Shown one piece after another: positions 10,538-19,220 of a stretch of DNA of 35,584 bases. Under the pieces are notes generated by a model. It saw nothing but the letters and a program-made list of their open reading frames with translations, ran no database searches and had not been told where the DNA came from. The position numbers and the translations under genes are program-made. Source of the DNA: Mycobacterium sp. (lineage in GTDB: Bacteria; Actinomycetota; Actinomycetes; Mycobacteriales; Mycobacteriaceae); the NCBI GenBank assembly GCA_025965975.1, contig JAOPVX010000435.1, positions 1 through 35,584 of the forward strand, in the 5' to 3' direction. How positions within the stretch are numbered: position 1 is the first letter of the stretch; each line of letters opens with the position of its first letter.

Positions 10538-11182
10538 ATGCTTGCTCCTTACTTAGCTGATCAGACCAACGACTTGATGTATCTGGCCGACAACCTGGCG
10601 ATGCCTACGTTGCGGGTCGCCGACCATGACATTGCCGAAGGGACCTCGCCGGTCCTCGACAGACTGTCTACCGCCGCGTCCGACGAGATGACCGCCGAAG
10701 TTGACGGAGCAACTGAATGGCTCGGTGTGGCGGCCGACGAGATATTGCTTGCCGCGCTCGGGCGGACGATCGCGCGAACCATCGGTGACGGTGTCGTCGC
10801 GGTCGACGTTACCGGTGAGCGCCGCTGGCTGCTGCACGCGATTCCGCTGACCTGCGCAACCGCACAGCAAGCGAGTCCGACGGAAATGCTTGGCACTGTG
10901 CATCGCATGCTCGGTGCGGTGCCGGCGAACGACGCTGGCCGGTCGTCCGAGATCTTCCTCAACTACATCGGCACGCTGCCCGATGGGACGACCCCGATGT
11001 ACGAGACGCCGCCCGGCCTCGGGTACGCGCTCGAGTTGCGGGTGTATCGCACCGACGGAATGCTGCACCTCGAGTGGTGGTACGACACCAGCCGGTTCGA
11101 CCGCTACACGGTGGAGGAGCTCACCGATCAGTTCCCGTTGGCGCTCTTCGAAATGACCTCAGACGCCGCCGCTCCCGTGTGA
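10538..11182 (+). CDS. Stand-alone C-terminal half of an NRPS condensation/epimerisation-like domain
   Basis: 214 aa from ATG 10538. The order of motifs resembles the second half of condensation-superfamily domains. 'VAADEILLAALGRTIARTIGD' matches the 'x-N-D-x-LLTAL' helix, and 'VVAVDVTGERRW' matches the core strand. 'IFLNYIGTLPD' corresponds to the 'FNYLGQ' segment, and 'LELRVYRTDGMLHLEWWYDTSRFDRYTVEELTDQF' (cited in pieces) to the C-terminal strand-helix. The N-terminal half carrying the catalytic HHxxxDG motif is absent, and no carrier or adenylation domain is adjacent. It could be a decayed NRPS fragment or a small protein reusing the fold. The divergent HTH gene and dedicated promoter argue that it is expressed. 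Catalytic acyl transfer by the usual mechanism is unlikely. Confidence 0.75.
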   Translation: MLAPYLADQTNDLMYLADNLAMPTLRVADHDIAEGTSPVLDRLSTAASDEMTAEVDGATEWLGVAADEILLAALGRTIARTIGDGVVAVDVTGERRWLLHAIPLTCATAQQASPTEMLGTVHRMLGAVPANDAGRSSEIFLNYIGTLPDGTTPMYETPPGLGYALELRVYRTDGMLHLEWWYDTSRFDRYTVEELTDQFPLALFEMTSDAAAPV

Positions 11183-11184
11183 CG

Positions 11185-11400
11185 TCATCGGGTACCTTCC
11201 AGGCGGAACCCCACTTTCAGCGACACCTGGAAATGCCCGATCGCACCGTCCTGAAGATGTCCCCTGACTGACTGCACCTCGAACCAGTCGAGGCCGCGCA
11301 TGGTCTCCGATGCCCGGGATATTGCGTTGCGGATCGCCGCGTCGATGCCGTCGGGTGAGCTGCCGACGATCTCGATGATTCGGTACGTGTGATCGCTCAT
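11185..11400 (-). CDS. Dodecin, flavin-binding small protein
   Basis: 71 aa, exactly the dodecin size. The sequence shows the dodecin core: 'YRIIEIVGSSPDGIDAAIRNAI', then 'TMRGLDWFEVQSVRGHLQDG' with the conserved Trp that stacks on flavin, and 'GHFQVSLKVGFRLE'. Dodecins form hollow dodecamers that store or buffer riboflavin/FMN (and CoA in some species). The equivalent in M. tuberculosis is Rv1498A. The 3' end lies 2 bp from the convergent condensation-like gene. A TAGCGT -10 box on the minus strand (11412-11407) is 6 nt before the ATG, so a leaderless mRNA is predicted. Confidence 0.95.
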   Translation of the reverse strand: MSDHTYRIIEIVGSSPDGIDAAIRNAISRASETMRGLDWFEVQSVRGHLQDGAIGHFQVSLKVGFRLEGTR

Positions 11401-11406
11401 GACGCG

Positions 11407-11412
11407 ACGCTA
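11407..11412 (-). promoter_or_regulatory. -10 box (TAGCGT) of the dodecin gene
   Basis: TANNNT match on the minus strand with 6 nt to ATG 11400; leaderless start inferred. Confidence 0.5.
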
Positions 11413-11440
11413 CTCGGTTTGGGGTGCGGCTATGCGTGGC

Positions 11441-11876
11441 TCACGCGATCCGGTAGGTCTGCACCGCGTGGGCCACCACAGTGCCGTCGGAGTCGGTGGC
11501 GGTGATTTCGGTGAAGACGAGTTCCTTGCGCCTGCGCACGGTGCGGCCGTGGCAGACGAGATCCGAGCGCTTGGTTGCGCCGACGTACTGGATGGTCATG
11601 GAGACGGTCGCCGCGCGGGTGCCCTTGTCGAAGTCGTGGTTCGACCACGCCGTCGCGGCGCCCGTGGTGTCGAGCACCGAGGCGACGATGCCACCGTGGA
11701 AGTACGCGCCGTCATTCGTGAGGTCCTTCGCGCCACGGAAGTCGAATGGTGACGAGGTCGGGTTCGTAGCGTTCGAACACGATGCCAAGCCCTTTGAGGA
11801 ACGGCGTGGTCGGCAAGAGCTCGGCTACCGCTTGCCGGCGCCGTTGCTGCTGATCATCGGTCAATGACTCGGCCAT
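11441..11876 (-). pseudogene. PaaI-type hotdog thioesterase, interrupted by a +1 frameshift
   Basis: Two reading frames together make one normal hotdog protein of about 144 aa. The N-terminal frame runs from ATG 11876 ('[11 protein letters not shown]...', then 'GIVFERYEPDLVTIRLPWRE') and hits a stop at 11712-11714 after 54 codons. The C-terminal frame continues with 'DLTNDGAYFHGGIVASVLDTTG', carrying the HGG...D..G active-site helix of PaaI-like acyl-CoA thioesterases, and ends at 11441. One extra base in the run at about 11725-11726 (GGTCCTTC on +) explains the shift; removing one C restores 'WREDLTNDG'. The total span, 436 nt, is 3n+1. The apparent start at 11788 in the second frame is out-of-frame junk. 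Either a recent pseudogene or a sequencing error. Confidence 0.85.
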
Positions 11877-11911
11877 AGGGGGACGCCAGCGGCGCGCCCG
11901 TGCGCGGGCAC

Positions 11912-11917
11912 TAGAAT
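11912..11917 (+). promoter_or_regulatory. -10 box (TAGAAT) of ileS
   Basis: Strong TANNNT match about 6-8 nt before the predicted start of the T-box leader (about 11924). No convincing -35 box is visible. Confidence 0.5.
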
Positions 11918-11923
11918 CGTGCT

Positions 11924-12125
11924 CAACGGCACCGATCCGGCCATCACCGGGGAGCCTTCGGCAGAACAGCTGATCCAGCCCAGTAGAACCGAACGGGTGG
12001 GCCCGTCATCGCCCGCAGTTGAGCGGCGCACACCACTGTGCGCAAGCGGGGTGGTACCGCGGCGCTCGCGCACCGGCGCGACGTCGTCCCCGTGCCTGAA
12101 CTTGGCACAGGAGACACGCACGCAC
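11924..12125 (+). promoter_or_regulatory. Isoleucine T-box leader of ileS (translational type)
   Basis: The T-box sequence GGGGTGGTACCGCG (12048-12061) matches the AGGGUGGNACCGCG consensus. Its UGGU would pair with the ACCA end of uncharged tRNA-Ile. Near the 5' end a short hairpin CCGG-CCATCA-CCGG (11937-11950) exposes ATC (11943-11945), an Ile codon, as specifier in the loop; this short stem I fits actinobacterial ileS T-boxes. Just before the start codon, GTGCC-TGAACTT-GGCAC (12092-12108) abuts the AGGAG ribosome site (12109-12113). Upstream C residues (12088-12091) can extend pairing into that site, giving a sequestrator. There is no terminator, so control is probably at translation initiation: uncharged tRNA-Ile would open the ribosome site. 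Confidence 0.85.
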
Positions 12126-15100
12126 GTGACCGCCTATCCGAAGCCGGCAGCGGGCCCGCCGAACTTCCCTGCGCTGGAACTCGAGGTCCTGGACTTCTGG
12201 GACGACGACGACACGTTCCGCGCCAGCATCGCCCGCCGCGATGACGCGCCGGAATACGTGTTCTACGACGGCCCGCCGTTCGCCAACGGCCTGCCGCACT
12301 ACGGGCACCTGCTGACCGGCTATGTGAAGGACATCGTGCCGCGGTACCGCACCATGCGCGGCTACAAGGTGGAACGCCGCTTCGGCTGGGATACCCACGG
12401 CCTGCCCGCCGAACTCGAGGTCCAGCGCCAGCTCGGCATCTCCGACAAGGCGCAGATCGAAGAGATGGGCATCGAGAAGTTCAACGAAGCCTGCCGGGCG
12501 TCGGTGCTCAAGTACACCAACGAGTGGCGCGCGTACGTCACCCGGCAGGCGCGCTGGGTCGACTTCGACAACGACTACAAGACGCTCGATCCGACCTTCA
12601 TGGAGTCGGTGATCTGGGCGTTCAAGCAGTTGTGGGACAAAGGCCTTGCCTACGAAGGCAATCGGGTGCTGCCGTACTGTTGGAACGACGAAACACCGCT
12701 GTCCAGCCACGAACTGCGGATGGACGACGACGTCTACCAGAGTCGCCAGGACCCTGCGATCACCGTCGGATTCCGAGTTGCAGGTGGCGTTGTAGGTGGC
12801 GACGACAAGGGACTAGCTGGGGCCTTCCTATTGGTGTGGACGACGACGCCGTGGACGCTGCCGTCGAACCAGGCGGTTGCGGTCAACCCCGACGTCACCT
12901 ACGTCCTGGTTCATGGGCCCGACGACAGGCGCTACGTGCTGGCGCAGGCGCGGCTCTCGGCTTATGCCCGCGAGCTCGGTGACGAACCCGAGGTCCTTGC
13001 CATCTACCGCGGCCGGGACCTGCTCGAGACGCGCTACCTGCCGCCATTCCCTTATTTCATGGACGCGCCGAATTCCTTTCGGGTGCTGCCCGCCGAGTTC
13101 GTCAGCACCGAGGAGGGCACCGGCATCGTGCACATGTCGCCTGCCTACGGCGAGGACGACATGGTGACCACGCAGGCGGCGGGCATTTCCGCTGTCACGC
13201 CGGTGGACGCCAAGGGCCGCTTCGACGAGACCGTGCCGGACTACGCCGGCCAGCATGTGTTCGACGCCAACCCGCAGATCATCCGCGACCTCAAGAACCA
13301 GGGCCGCTCGGCAGCGGTTAACGGTGCGGTGCTGCTGCGGCATGAGACGTACGAGCACCCCTACCCGCACTGCTGGCGCTGCCGCAACCCGTTGATCTAC
13401 CGGGCCGTGTCCTCGTGGTTCGTCAAGGTGACCGATTTCCGCGACCGGATGGGCGAGCTCAACGGTGAGATCACGTGGTATCCGGAACATGTCAAGGACG
13501 GTCAGTTCGGTAAGTGGCTGTCGAACGCGCGTGACTGGTCGATCTCGCGGAACCGCTACTGGGGCACGCCGATTCCGGTGTGGACATCCGATGATCCGGC
13601 CTATCCGCGGATCGACGTGTACGGCAGCCTCGACGAGTTGGAGCGCGACTTCGGTGTGCGCCCAACGAATCTGCATAGGCCGTATATCGACGAGCTGACT
13701 CGGCCGAACCCCGACGATCCGACGGGCCGCTCGACCATGCGTCGCATCGAGGACGTGTTCGACGTGTGGTTCGACTCAGGGTCCATGCCGTATGCGCAGG
13801 TGCACTACCCGTTTGAGAACGCCGAATGGTTCGACGGCCACTTTCCCGCCGACTTCATCGTCGAGTACATCGGGCAGACCCGCGGATGGTTTTACATGAT
13901 GCACGTACTCGCGACTGCGCTGTTCGACAAACCCGCCTTCAAAACCTGTGTGGCCCACGGCATTGTGCTCGGCAACGACGGTCAGAAGATGAGCAAGTCG
14001 CTGCGCAACTATCCCGACGTGACCGAGGTGTTCGACCGGGACGGCTCCGATGCCATGCGCTGGTTCCTGATGGCCTCGCCGATCCTGCGCGGCGGCAACC
14101 TGATCGTCACCGAGCAAGGCATCCGCGAGGGTGTCAGGCAGGTGCAGATGCCGTTGTGGAACGCCTACAGCTTCCTGGCGCTGTACGCCCCGAAGAAGGG
14201 CACCCTGCGCACCGACTCACCGCACGTGTTGGACCGCTACATTCTGGCCAAGCTCGCCGAACTGCGCGATGATCTCACCGAGTCGCTGGATGTCTGCGAC
14301 ATCTACGGGGCCTGTGATCAGCTGCGCCAGTTCACTGAGGCGCTGACGAATTGGTATGTGCGACGGTCACGTTCGCGGTTCTGGGAGGAGGACCCCGACG
14401 CCATCGACACGCTGCATACCGTGCTCGAGGCGACCAGCCGGCTGGCCGCCCCGCTGCTGCCACTGATCACCGAGGTGATCTGGCGCGGTGTGACAGGCGA
14501 TCGGTCGGTGCACCTGACCGACTGGCCGAGCGCGGATCTGCCGAAGGACCCGGAGTTGGTCGCCGCCATGGACCAGGTGCGCGAGGTGTGTTCGGCAGCG
14601 TCGTCACTGCGCAAGGCGAAGAAGTTGCGGGTGCGGCTGCCACTGTCGAAACTGACTGTGGCGGTGGATAATCCGCAACGCCTGGCACCGTTTCTGGATC
14701 TGATCGCCGACGAGCTCAACGTCAAGGAGGTCGAGCTCACCGACGACATCGACGCCTATGGCCGCTTCGAGCTGACCGTCAACGCCCGCCTCGCGGGCCC
14801 GCGGTTGGGCAAGGACGTGCAGGCCGCGATCAAGGCGGTCAAGGCCGGCGATGCGGTCGTGAACCCCGACGGAACGCTCACCGCGGGTCCGGCTGTGCTG
14901 CAGCCCGAGGAGTACAGCTCGCGGCTGGTGGCCGCGGATCCCGAGTACACCGCCGCGTTGCCCGACGGCGCGGGGCTGGTGGTGCTCGACGGCACCGTCA
15001 CCGAAGAGCTGGAGGCCGAAGGCTGGGCCAAGGACCGCATCCGCGAGCTCCAGGACCTTCGCAAGTCGACCGGTCTCGAGGTGTCCGACCGCATCTCGGT

Positions 15101-15254
15101 TGTGATGTCGGTGCCGCAGGAACGTGCGGGCTGGGCGAGCACGCACAGCGACCTGATGGCCCGCGAAATACTCGCCACCAGTTTCGAGTTCGGCGAGCCA
15201 ACCGACGGCGCCGAGATCGGCGACGGGGTGCGGGTGGCGATCGCGAAGGCCTAG
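12126..15254 (+). CDS. ileS: Isoleucyl-tRNA synthetase
   Basis: 1042 aa from GTG 12126, 12 nt after AGGAG; the open frame extends to 11919 but that part is the T-box leader. The class I signatures are H58-Y-G-H61 ('[11 protein letters not shown]') and K621-M-S-K-S625. '[11 protein letters not shown]' and the CP1 editing domain with '[14 protein letters not shown]' are present, and '[11 protein letters not shown]' holds the paired cysteines. The '[15 protein letters not shown]' style and the C-terminal region resemble the eukaryote-like (type 2) IleRS found in mycobacteria, a class with low mupirocin sensitivity. The enzyme charges tRNA-Ile in the cytoplasm. Length matches M. tuberculosis IleS (Rv1536). 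Confidence 0.97.
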   Translation: MTAYPKPAAGPPNFPALELEVLDFWDDDDTFRASIARRDDAPEYVFYDGPPFANGLPHYGHLLTGYVKDIVPRYRTMRGYKVERRFGWDTHGLPAELEVQRQLGISDKAQIEEMGIEKFNEACRASVLKYTNEWRAYVTRQARWVDFDNDYKTLDPTFMESVIWAFKQLWDKGLAYEGNRVLPYCWNDETPLSSHELRMDDDVYQSRQDPAITVGFRVAGGVVGGDDKGLAGAFLLVWTTTPWTLPSNQAVAVNPDVTYVLVHGPDDRRYVLAQARLSAYARELGDEPEVLAIYRGRDLLETRYLPPFPYFMDAPNSFRVLPAEFVSTEEGTGIVHMSPAYGEDDMVTTQAAGISAVTPVDAKGRFDETVPDYAGQHVFDANPQIIRDLKNQGRSAAVNGAVLLRHETYEHPYPHCWRCRNPLIYRAVSSWFVKVTDFRDRMGELNGEITWYPEHVKDGQFGKWLSNARDWSISRNRYWGTPIPVWTSDDPAYPRIDVYGSLDELERDFGVRPTNLHRPYIDELTRPNPDDPTGRSTMRRIEDVFDVWFDSGSMPYAQVHYPFENAEWFDGHFPADFIVEYIGQTRGWFYMMHVLATALFDKPAFKTCVAHGIVLGNDGQKMSKSLRNYPDVTEVFDRDGSDAMRWFLMASPILRGGNLIVTEQGIREGVRQVQMPLWNAYSFLALYAPKKGTLRTDSPHVLDRYILAKLAELRDDLTESLDVCDIYGACDQLRQFTEALTNWYVRRSRSRFWEEDPDAIDTLHTVLEATSRLAAPLLPLITEVIWRGVTGDRSVHLTDWPSADLPKDPELVAAMDQVREVCSAASSLRKAKKLRVRLPLSKLTVAVDNPQRLAPFLDLIADELNVKEVELTDDIDAYGRFELTVNARLAGPRLGKDVQAAIKAVKAGDAVVNPDGTLTAGPAVLQPEEYSSRLVAADPEYTAALPDGAGLVVLDGTVTEELEAEGWAKDRIRELQDLRKSTGLEVSDRISVVMSVPQERAGWASTHSDLMAREILATSFEFGEPTDGAEIGDGVRVAIAKA

Positions 15255-15321
15255 CCGGCCCTGGCGGTCTACCAGACGAAGCTAGGCTCGAACGCGGCTG
15301 GATCGTGATATCCGTAATGCC

Positions 15322-15342
15322 CGGGCCTTCTGCCGCGGCCCG
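15322..15342 (+). terminator. Possible hairpin terminator after ileS
   Basis: A 6-bp GC stem (CGGGCC / GGCCCG) with a 9-nt loop lies 67 bp after the ileS stop in a 163-bp gap. There is no T-tract, so this is weak evidence. Confidence 0.3.
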
Positions 15343-15403
15343 CTAGCCCGTCTTGGTCATCGTGAATGTTACCGACGGCGGCTGCTCATCTTTGCCGGCG
15401 CCC

Positions 15404-15409
15404 TAGCAT
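15404..15409 (+). promoter_or_regulatory. -10 box (TAGCAT) of dinB1
   Basis: TANNNT match 8 nt before GTG 15418; a leaderless or 1-2 nt leader transcript is inferred. No SOS-box (LexA) palindrome was seen next to it. Confidence 0.45.
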
Positions 15410-15417
15410 CGGCACTT

Positions 15418-16800
15418 GTGGACCGCTGGGTGCTGCACTTCGACATGGACGCGTTCTACGCGTCCGTCGAGCAGTTGACCCGGCCCACCCTGCGCGGACG
15501 GCCCGTGCTGGTCGGCGGGCTTGGCGGGCGTGGCGTGGTCGCCGGGGCCAGCTACGAGGCCCGGGTATACGGCGCCCGGTCGGCGATGCCCATGCATCAG
15601 GCCCGTCGTCTGGTCGGCGCCCCCGCCGTGGTGCTGCCGCCGCGCGGCGTGGTTTACGGCGTGGCCAGCCACCGCGTGCTCGACACCGTGCGCAGCGTCG
15701 TACCCCTTCTCGAACAACTCTCCTTCGACGAAGCCTTCGGCGAACCTCCCGAGCTCGCAGGGGCGTCGGCCGAGGAGGTCGGGGCCTTCTGCCAAGACCT
15801 ACGGGCCAAGGTCCGCGCCAAGACCGGGCTCATCGCCTCCGTCGGCGCCGGATCCGGCAAGCAGATCGCCAAGATCGCCTCGGGGCTGGCCAAGCCCGAC
15901 GGCATCCGCGTGGTGAGCCGCGACGAGGAAAGCGTGCTGCTGCAAGGCCTTCCGGTGCGGCGGCTGTGGGGCATCGGCCCGGTAGCCGAAGAGAAGCTGC
16001 ACCGGCTCGGCATCGAAACCATCGGCGCGTTCGCTGCTCTGTCCGACGCCGAGGCCGCCAACATCCTCGGGCCCACTGTCGGACCGTCGCTGCACCGGCT
16101 CGCCCGCGGCATCGACGACCGACCCGTGGCCGAGAACGCCCCCGCCAAGCAGATCAGCGCCGAATCGACCTTCCCAGAAGACCTGACCACGCTCGACCAG
16201 TTGCGCGAAGCCGCGGGGCCGATCGGCGAGCACGCCCACGCGCGCCTGGAAAAGGACGGCCGCGGCGCCCGCACGGTCACAGTCAAGCTGAAGAAGTCCG
16301 ACATGAGCACGCTGACCCGCTCGGCGACGCTGCCGTACGCGACCACCGATGCGCCGACCCTGATCGCCATCGCCAGGCGACTGCTGCTCGATCCGGTAGA
16401 GATCGGACCGATTCGCCTTGTGGGCGTTGGCTTTTCGGGTCTGTCCGATGTGCGTCAGGAGTCGCTGTTTCCTGACCTCGAGCTGATGGCCGAGGAGGTT
16501 TCCAACACGCAACTTCCGCCGACCGTCACCGATCTGGCCGCGACCCCGCCCGCCTGGCGCGTCGGCGACGACGTCGTGCACACCCAATACGGCCACGGCT
16601 GGATCCAGGGCGCCGGCCACGGCGTGATGACCATCCGGTTCGAGACCCGCAGCAGCGGGCCCGGGCCGGTGCACACGTTTCCCGACGACACCCCTGGCAT
16701 CGACCGGGCCAACCCCGTCGACAGCCTGGACTGGCCCGACTACCTCAGCGAACTGGCCGCCCGGTCAGCCCCAGCGGGCGATGACGTCCTCGACGGGTGA
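15418..16800 (+). CDS. dinB1: Y-family DNA polymerase IV
   Basis: 460 aa. This is a translesion polymerase of the DinB family. The metal-binding carboxylates are visible: D9 and D11 in '[14 protein letters not shown]', and D104-E105 in 'SFDEAF'. '[15 protein letters not shown]' and 'KPDGI' are palm/thumb signatures, and '[17 protein letters not shown]' is the thumb HhH. A beta-clamp peptide Q347-E-S-L-F351 closes the little-finger domain. About 80 further residues follow ('[18 protein letters not shown]'), a C-terminal extension known in mycobacterial DinB1. The equivalent is Rv1537 (dinX). Its last 36 bp overlap the convergent ansA gene. Confidence 0.95.
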   Translation: MDRWVLHFDMDAFYASVEQLTRPTLRGRPVLVGGLGGRGVVAGASYEARVYGARSAMPMHQARRLVGAPAVVLPPRGVVYGVASHRVLDTVRSVVPLLEQLSFDEAFGEPPELAGASAEEVGAFCQDLRAKVRAKTGLIASVGAGSGKQIAKIASGLAKPDGIRVVSRDEESVLLQGLPVRRLWGIGPVAEEKLHRLGIETIGAFAALSDAEAANILGPTVGPSLHRLARGIDDRPVAENAPAKQISAESTFPEDLTTLDQLREAAGPIGEHAHARLEKDGRGARTVTVKLKKSDMSTLTRSATLPYATTDAPTLIAIARRLLLDPVEIGPIRLVGVGFSGLSDVRQESLFPDLELMAEEVSNTQLPPTVTDLAATPPAWRVGDDVVHTQYGHGWIQGAGHGVMTIRFETRSSGPGPVHTFPDDTPGIDRANPVDSLDWPDYLSELAARSAPAGDDVLDG

Positions 16801-17688
16801 GCCTGCCGCCAAGGCGGCCATCAACAACACTCGAACCTGGGCCGGCGCAAGCCGCGGCGCCAGCACCGCGCCGGCGTCCACCAACTCTCTGCCTGGCCCG
16901 TAGCCGGCGCTGACCTTCCCGCCGGGCACCCGCGTCGACACCGCCACCGCCACACCGTCGCGGCAGTGCCGCCGCACCCCGTCGATCACCGCCCTCCCGG
17001 CATTGCCCGAGCCCACCGCCTCCAGCACGATGCCGCGTGCGCCGACCGCCACACATGCGTCCATCGCGACCGCGTCACCGCCGGGATACACCGCGACGGT
17101 GTCGACCCGAGGCGCATCAGCGGCCAACAGAGGGCCAAGAAACGGCCGATCCTTCGATCGGCTAGCGGTGAAGCGCCCATCGGCAACGGTGCCGAGCACC
17201 TCACCCGTGAAGCCGCGCAGGTCACCGGTCGCGGCTTTCTGCAGGCCCAACGGCTGCCATACCGTGCCAGCGAGGGCCACCAGCGCGCCAAGGCCACGGG
17301 CGTTCGCACTGCCCGCCAGCGTTAGCGCGTCGCGCAGATTCCTGGGTCCGTCGGCGTCCGGCGCATCCCCACTGTGCAGCGCGCCGGTGATCACAACGGG
17401 CGCTGCGCCGTCGTAGGTCAGCTCGAGCCATAGCGCCGTTTCCTCCATGGTGTCGGTGCCGTGGGTGATGACCACGCCATCGGCGTCCGCGGCGCACGTC
17501 ACCGCCGAGCGGATCCGGTCCCAGTCGGCGGGCGTCAACTGTGAGCTGTCCACCGCCATTAGGTCGATGACCTCGGCATCGAGACCCGAGACGAGGTCCG
17601 CACCGTCACGGGTCGGCCGCTTCACGCCGTCGCCGTCGGTAGTGGTGGCGATCGTGCCGCCGGTGGTGACGACGACGAGGCGGCTCAT
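16765..17688 (-). CDS. ansA: L-asparaginase (type I/II fold)
   Basis: 307 aa from ATG 17688. It hydrolyses L-asparagine to aspartate and ammonia. The first catalytic motif is 'TTGGTIATT' with the nucleophile T12, and the second is '[14 protein letters not shown]' with the Thr-Asp pair. '[12 protein letters not shown]' and '[14 protein letters not shown]' follow family order. There is no signal peptide, so it is cytosolic. An in-frame ATG four codons upstream (17700) has no room for a ribosome site, whereas 17688 has GGGGA about 12 nt upstream and matches the usual 'MxRLxVxTTGGT' start. It is convergent with dinB1 (36-bp overlap) and divergent from lspA, with about 42 bp between starts. Equivalent of Rv1538c. 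Confidence 0.93.
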   Translation of the reverse strand: MSRLVVVTTGGTIATTTDGDGVKRPTRDGADLVSGLDAEVIDLMAVDSSQLTPADWDRIRSAVTCAADADGVVITHGTDTMEETALWLELTYDGAAPVVITGALHSGDAPDADGPRNLRDALTLAGSANARGLGALVALAGTVWQPLGLQKAATGDLRGFTGEVLGTVADGRFTASRSKDRPFLGPLLAADAPRVDTVAVYPGGDAVAMDACVAVGARGIVLEAVGSGNAGRAVIDGVRRHCRDGVAVAVSTRVPGGKVSAGYGPGRELVDAGAVLAPRLAPAQVRVLLMAALAAGSPVEDVIARWG

Positions 17689-17730
17689 GGGTGAAATCAT
17701 TCCCCATTGCGACTAATGGATGATGGGGGA

Positions 17731-18291
17731 GTGACTGATGAATCCTCGGGATCGGCTGAGCCGGTGACCGACGACGAGGCGCCTCAGCCCGCGCAGACCC
17801 GCCGGCTGCGCCTGCTGCTCGCCGTCGCCGCGGTAGTGCTGGTGCTAGACATCGTCACCAAAGTGCTCGCGGTGCGGCTGCTGACACCAGGCCAGCCGGT
17901 GTCGATCGTCGGCGACACCATCACATGGACATTGGTGCGCAACTCCGGCGCCGCGTTCTCGATGGCCACCGGCTACACCTGGGTCCTCACGTTGATCGCC
18001 ACCGGCGTGGTGATCGGCATCATCTGGATGGGCAGGCGGCTGGTCTCGCCGTGGTGGGCCATCGGCCTCGGCATGATCTTGGGCGGTGCCATGGGCAACC
18101 TTGTCGACCGGTTCTTCCGCTCACCGGGGCCGCTGCGTGGGCATGTCGTTGACTTTCTGTCGATTGGCTGGTGGCCGGTGTTCAACGTGGCCGATCCGTC
18201 GGTGGTCGGCGGGGCGATTCTGCTGGTTGCCTTGTCACTGTTCGGGTTTGACTTCGACAGGGTAGGCCGCCGCAAGGCCGACTCGCCATAG
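17731..18291 (+). CDS. lspA: Lipoprotein signal peptidase (signal peptidase II)
   Basis: 186 aa from GTG 17731. It cleaves the signal peptide of prolipoproteins in the cytoplasmic membrane after diacylglyceryl transfer. An acidic N-terminal tail precedes four hydrophobic segments (about 26-49, 82-102, 107-123 and 154-174). The catalytic aspartates are D126 in '[12 protein letters not shown]' and D155 in 'FNVADPSVV', and 'RNSGAAFSM' is the conserved box C region. The frame opens earlier (TTG 17707, ATG 17716); GTG 17731 aligns with the M. tuberculosis start (Rv1539) but sits directly after GGGGGA, so ATG 17716 remains possible. The stop overlaps the next gene's GTG by one base. Confidence 0.95.
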   Translation: MTDESSGSAEPVTDDEAPQPAQTRRLRLLLAVAAVVLVLDIVTKVLAVRLLTPGQPVSIVGDTITWTLVRNSGAAFSMATGYTWVLTLIATGVVIGIIWMGRRLVSPWWAIGLGMILGGAMGNLVDRFFRSPGPLRGHVVDFLSIGWWPVFNVADPSVVGGAILLVALSLFGFDFDRVGRRKADSP

Positions 18292-19220
18292 TGACGACGC
18301 GTTCGATGCCGGTTCCCGAGGGATTGGCTGGCATGCGTGTGGACGCCGGGCTGGCCCGGCTGCTCGGGCTGTCCCGCACGGCCGCCGCGGCGCTGGCCGA
18401 GGACGGCGGCGTCGATTTGGACGGTGCACGCGCGGGCAAGTCCGACAAGCTGACGGCCGGAGCGTGGCTGGAGGTGCGACTGCCGGAAGCGCCTGCGCCG
18501 GTGGAGAACACGCCCGTCGAGATCGAAGGCATGGAGATCCTGTACTCCGACGACGACATCGTCGCGGTCGACAAGCCGCCCGGTGTGGCCGCGCACGCGA
18601 CCGTCGGATGGCACGGTCCGACGGTGCTCGGCGGCCTTGCCGCCGCGGGTTTCCGGATCAGCACGTCGGGAATACACGAGCGACAAGGCATCGTGCACCG
18701 CCTCGACGTCGGCACATCGGGCGTCATGGTGGTGGCCCTGTCCGAGCGTGCCTACACCCTGCTCAAACGGGCGTTCAAGCAGCGCACCGTCGAAAAGCGT
18801 TACCACGCACTGGTGCAGGGCCATCCCGATCCGTCCAGCGGGACCATCGATGCGCCGATCGGCCGGCACCGTGGGCATGACTGGAAGTTCGCGGTCACTG
18901 AGCATGGTCGCCACAGCGTCACGCACTACGACACGATGGAGGCGCACCAGACGGCGAGCCTGCTCGACATCGAGCTGGAAACCGGCCGCACCCACCAGAT
19001 CCGGGTTCACTTCGCCGCCCTGCATCATCCCTGCGCCGGTGACCTGACCTACGGTGCCGACCCGACGTTGGCGAAAAAGCTTGGCCTGGAGCGCCAATGG
19101 CTTCACGCGCGGTCGCTCGCGTTTGCACATCCCGCCGACGGACGGCGCGTTCAGATGACCAGTCCCTACCCGGCCGACCTGCAGCACGCGCTTGACGTGT
19201 TGCGCAACCACGAACTGTGA
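18291..19220 (+). CDS. RluA/RluD-family pseudouridine synthase
   Basis: 309 aa. An N-terminal S4-like RNA-binding region (about residues 4-75, '[20 protein letters not shown]') is followed by the synthase domain. The catalytic aspartate is D139 in '[14 protein letters not shown]'. 'KRYHALVQG' and '[14 protein letters not shown]' are the other family motifs. It most likely converts uridines of 23S rRNA to pseudouridine; the RluD-like site is an inference. The GTG start shares one base with the lspA stop (TAGTG), the same arrangement as Rv1539-Rv1540 in M. tuberculosis. Confidence 0.93.
   Translation: MTTRSMPVPEGLAGMRVDAGLARLLGLSRTAAAALAEDGGVDLDGARAGKSDKLTAGAWLEVRLPEAPAPVENTPVEIEGMEILYSDDDIVAVDKPPGVAAHATVGWHGPTVLGGLAAAGFRISTSGIHERQGIVHRLDVGTSGVMVVALSERAYTLLKRAFKQRTVEKRYHALVQGHPDPSSGTIDAPIGRHRGHDWKFAVTEHGRHSVTHYDTMEAHQTASLLDIELETGRTHQIRVHFAALHHPCAGDLTYGADPTLAKKLGLERQWLHARSLAFAHPADGRRVQMTSPYPADLQHALDVLRNHEL

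Noticed and set aside
11441-11788. 115-aa thioesterase starting at 11788
   Set aside because: The first 20 or so residues are the shifted reading of the true N-terminal part; the real start is ATG 11876 in the other frame.
11919-12125. N-terminal extension of the ileS frame to 11919
   Set aside because: The extra 69 codons coincide with the T-box leader; the ribosome site at 12109-12113 selects GTG 12126.
17707-17731. TTG 17707 as the lspA start
   Set aside because: It would place the start in the ansA/lspA promoter gap; GTG 17731 agrees with the family N-terminus, with ATG 17716 as second choice.
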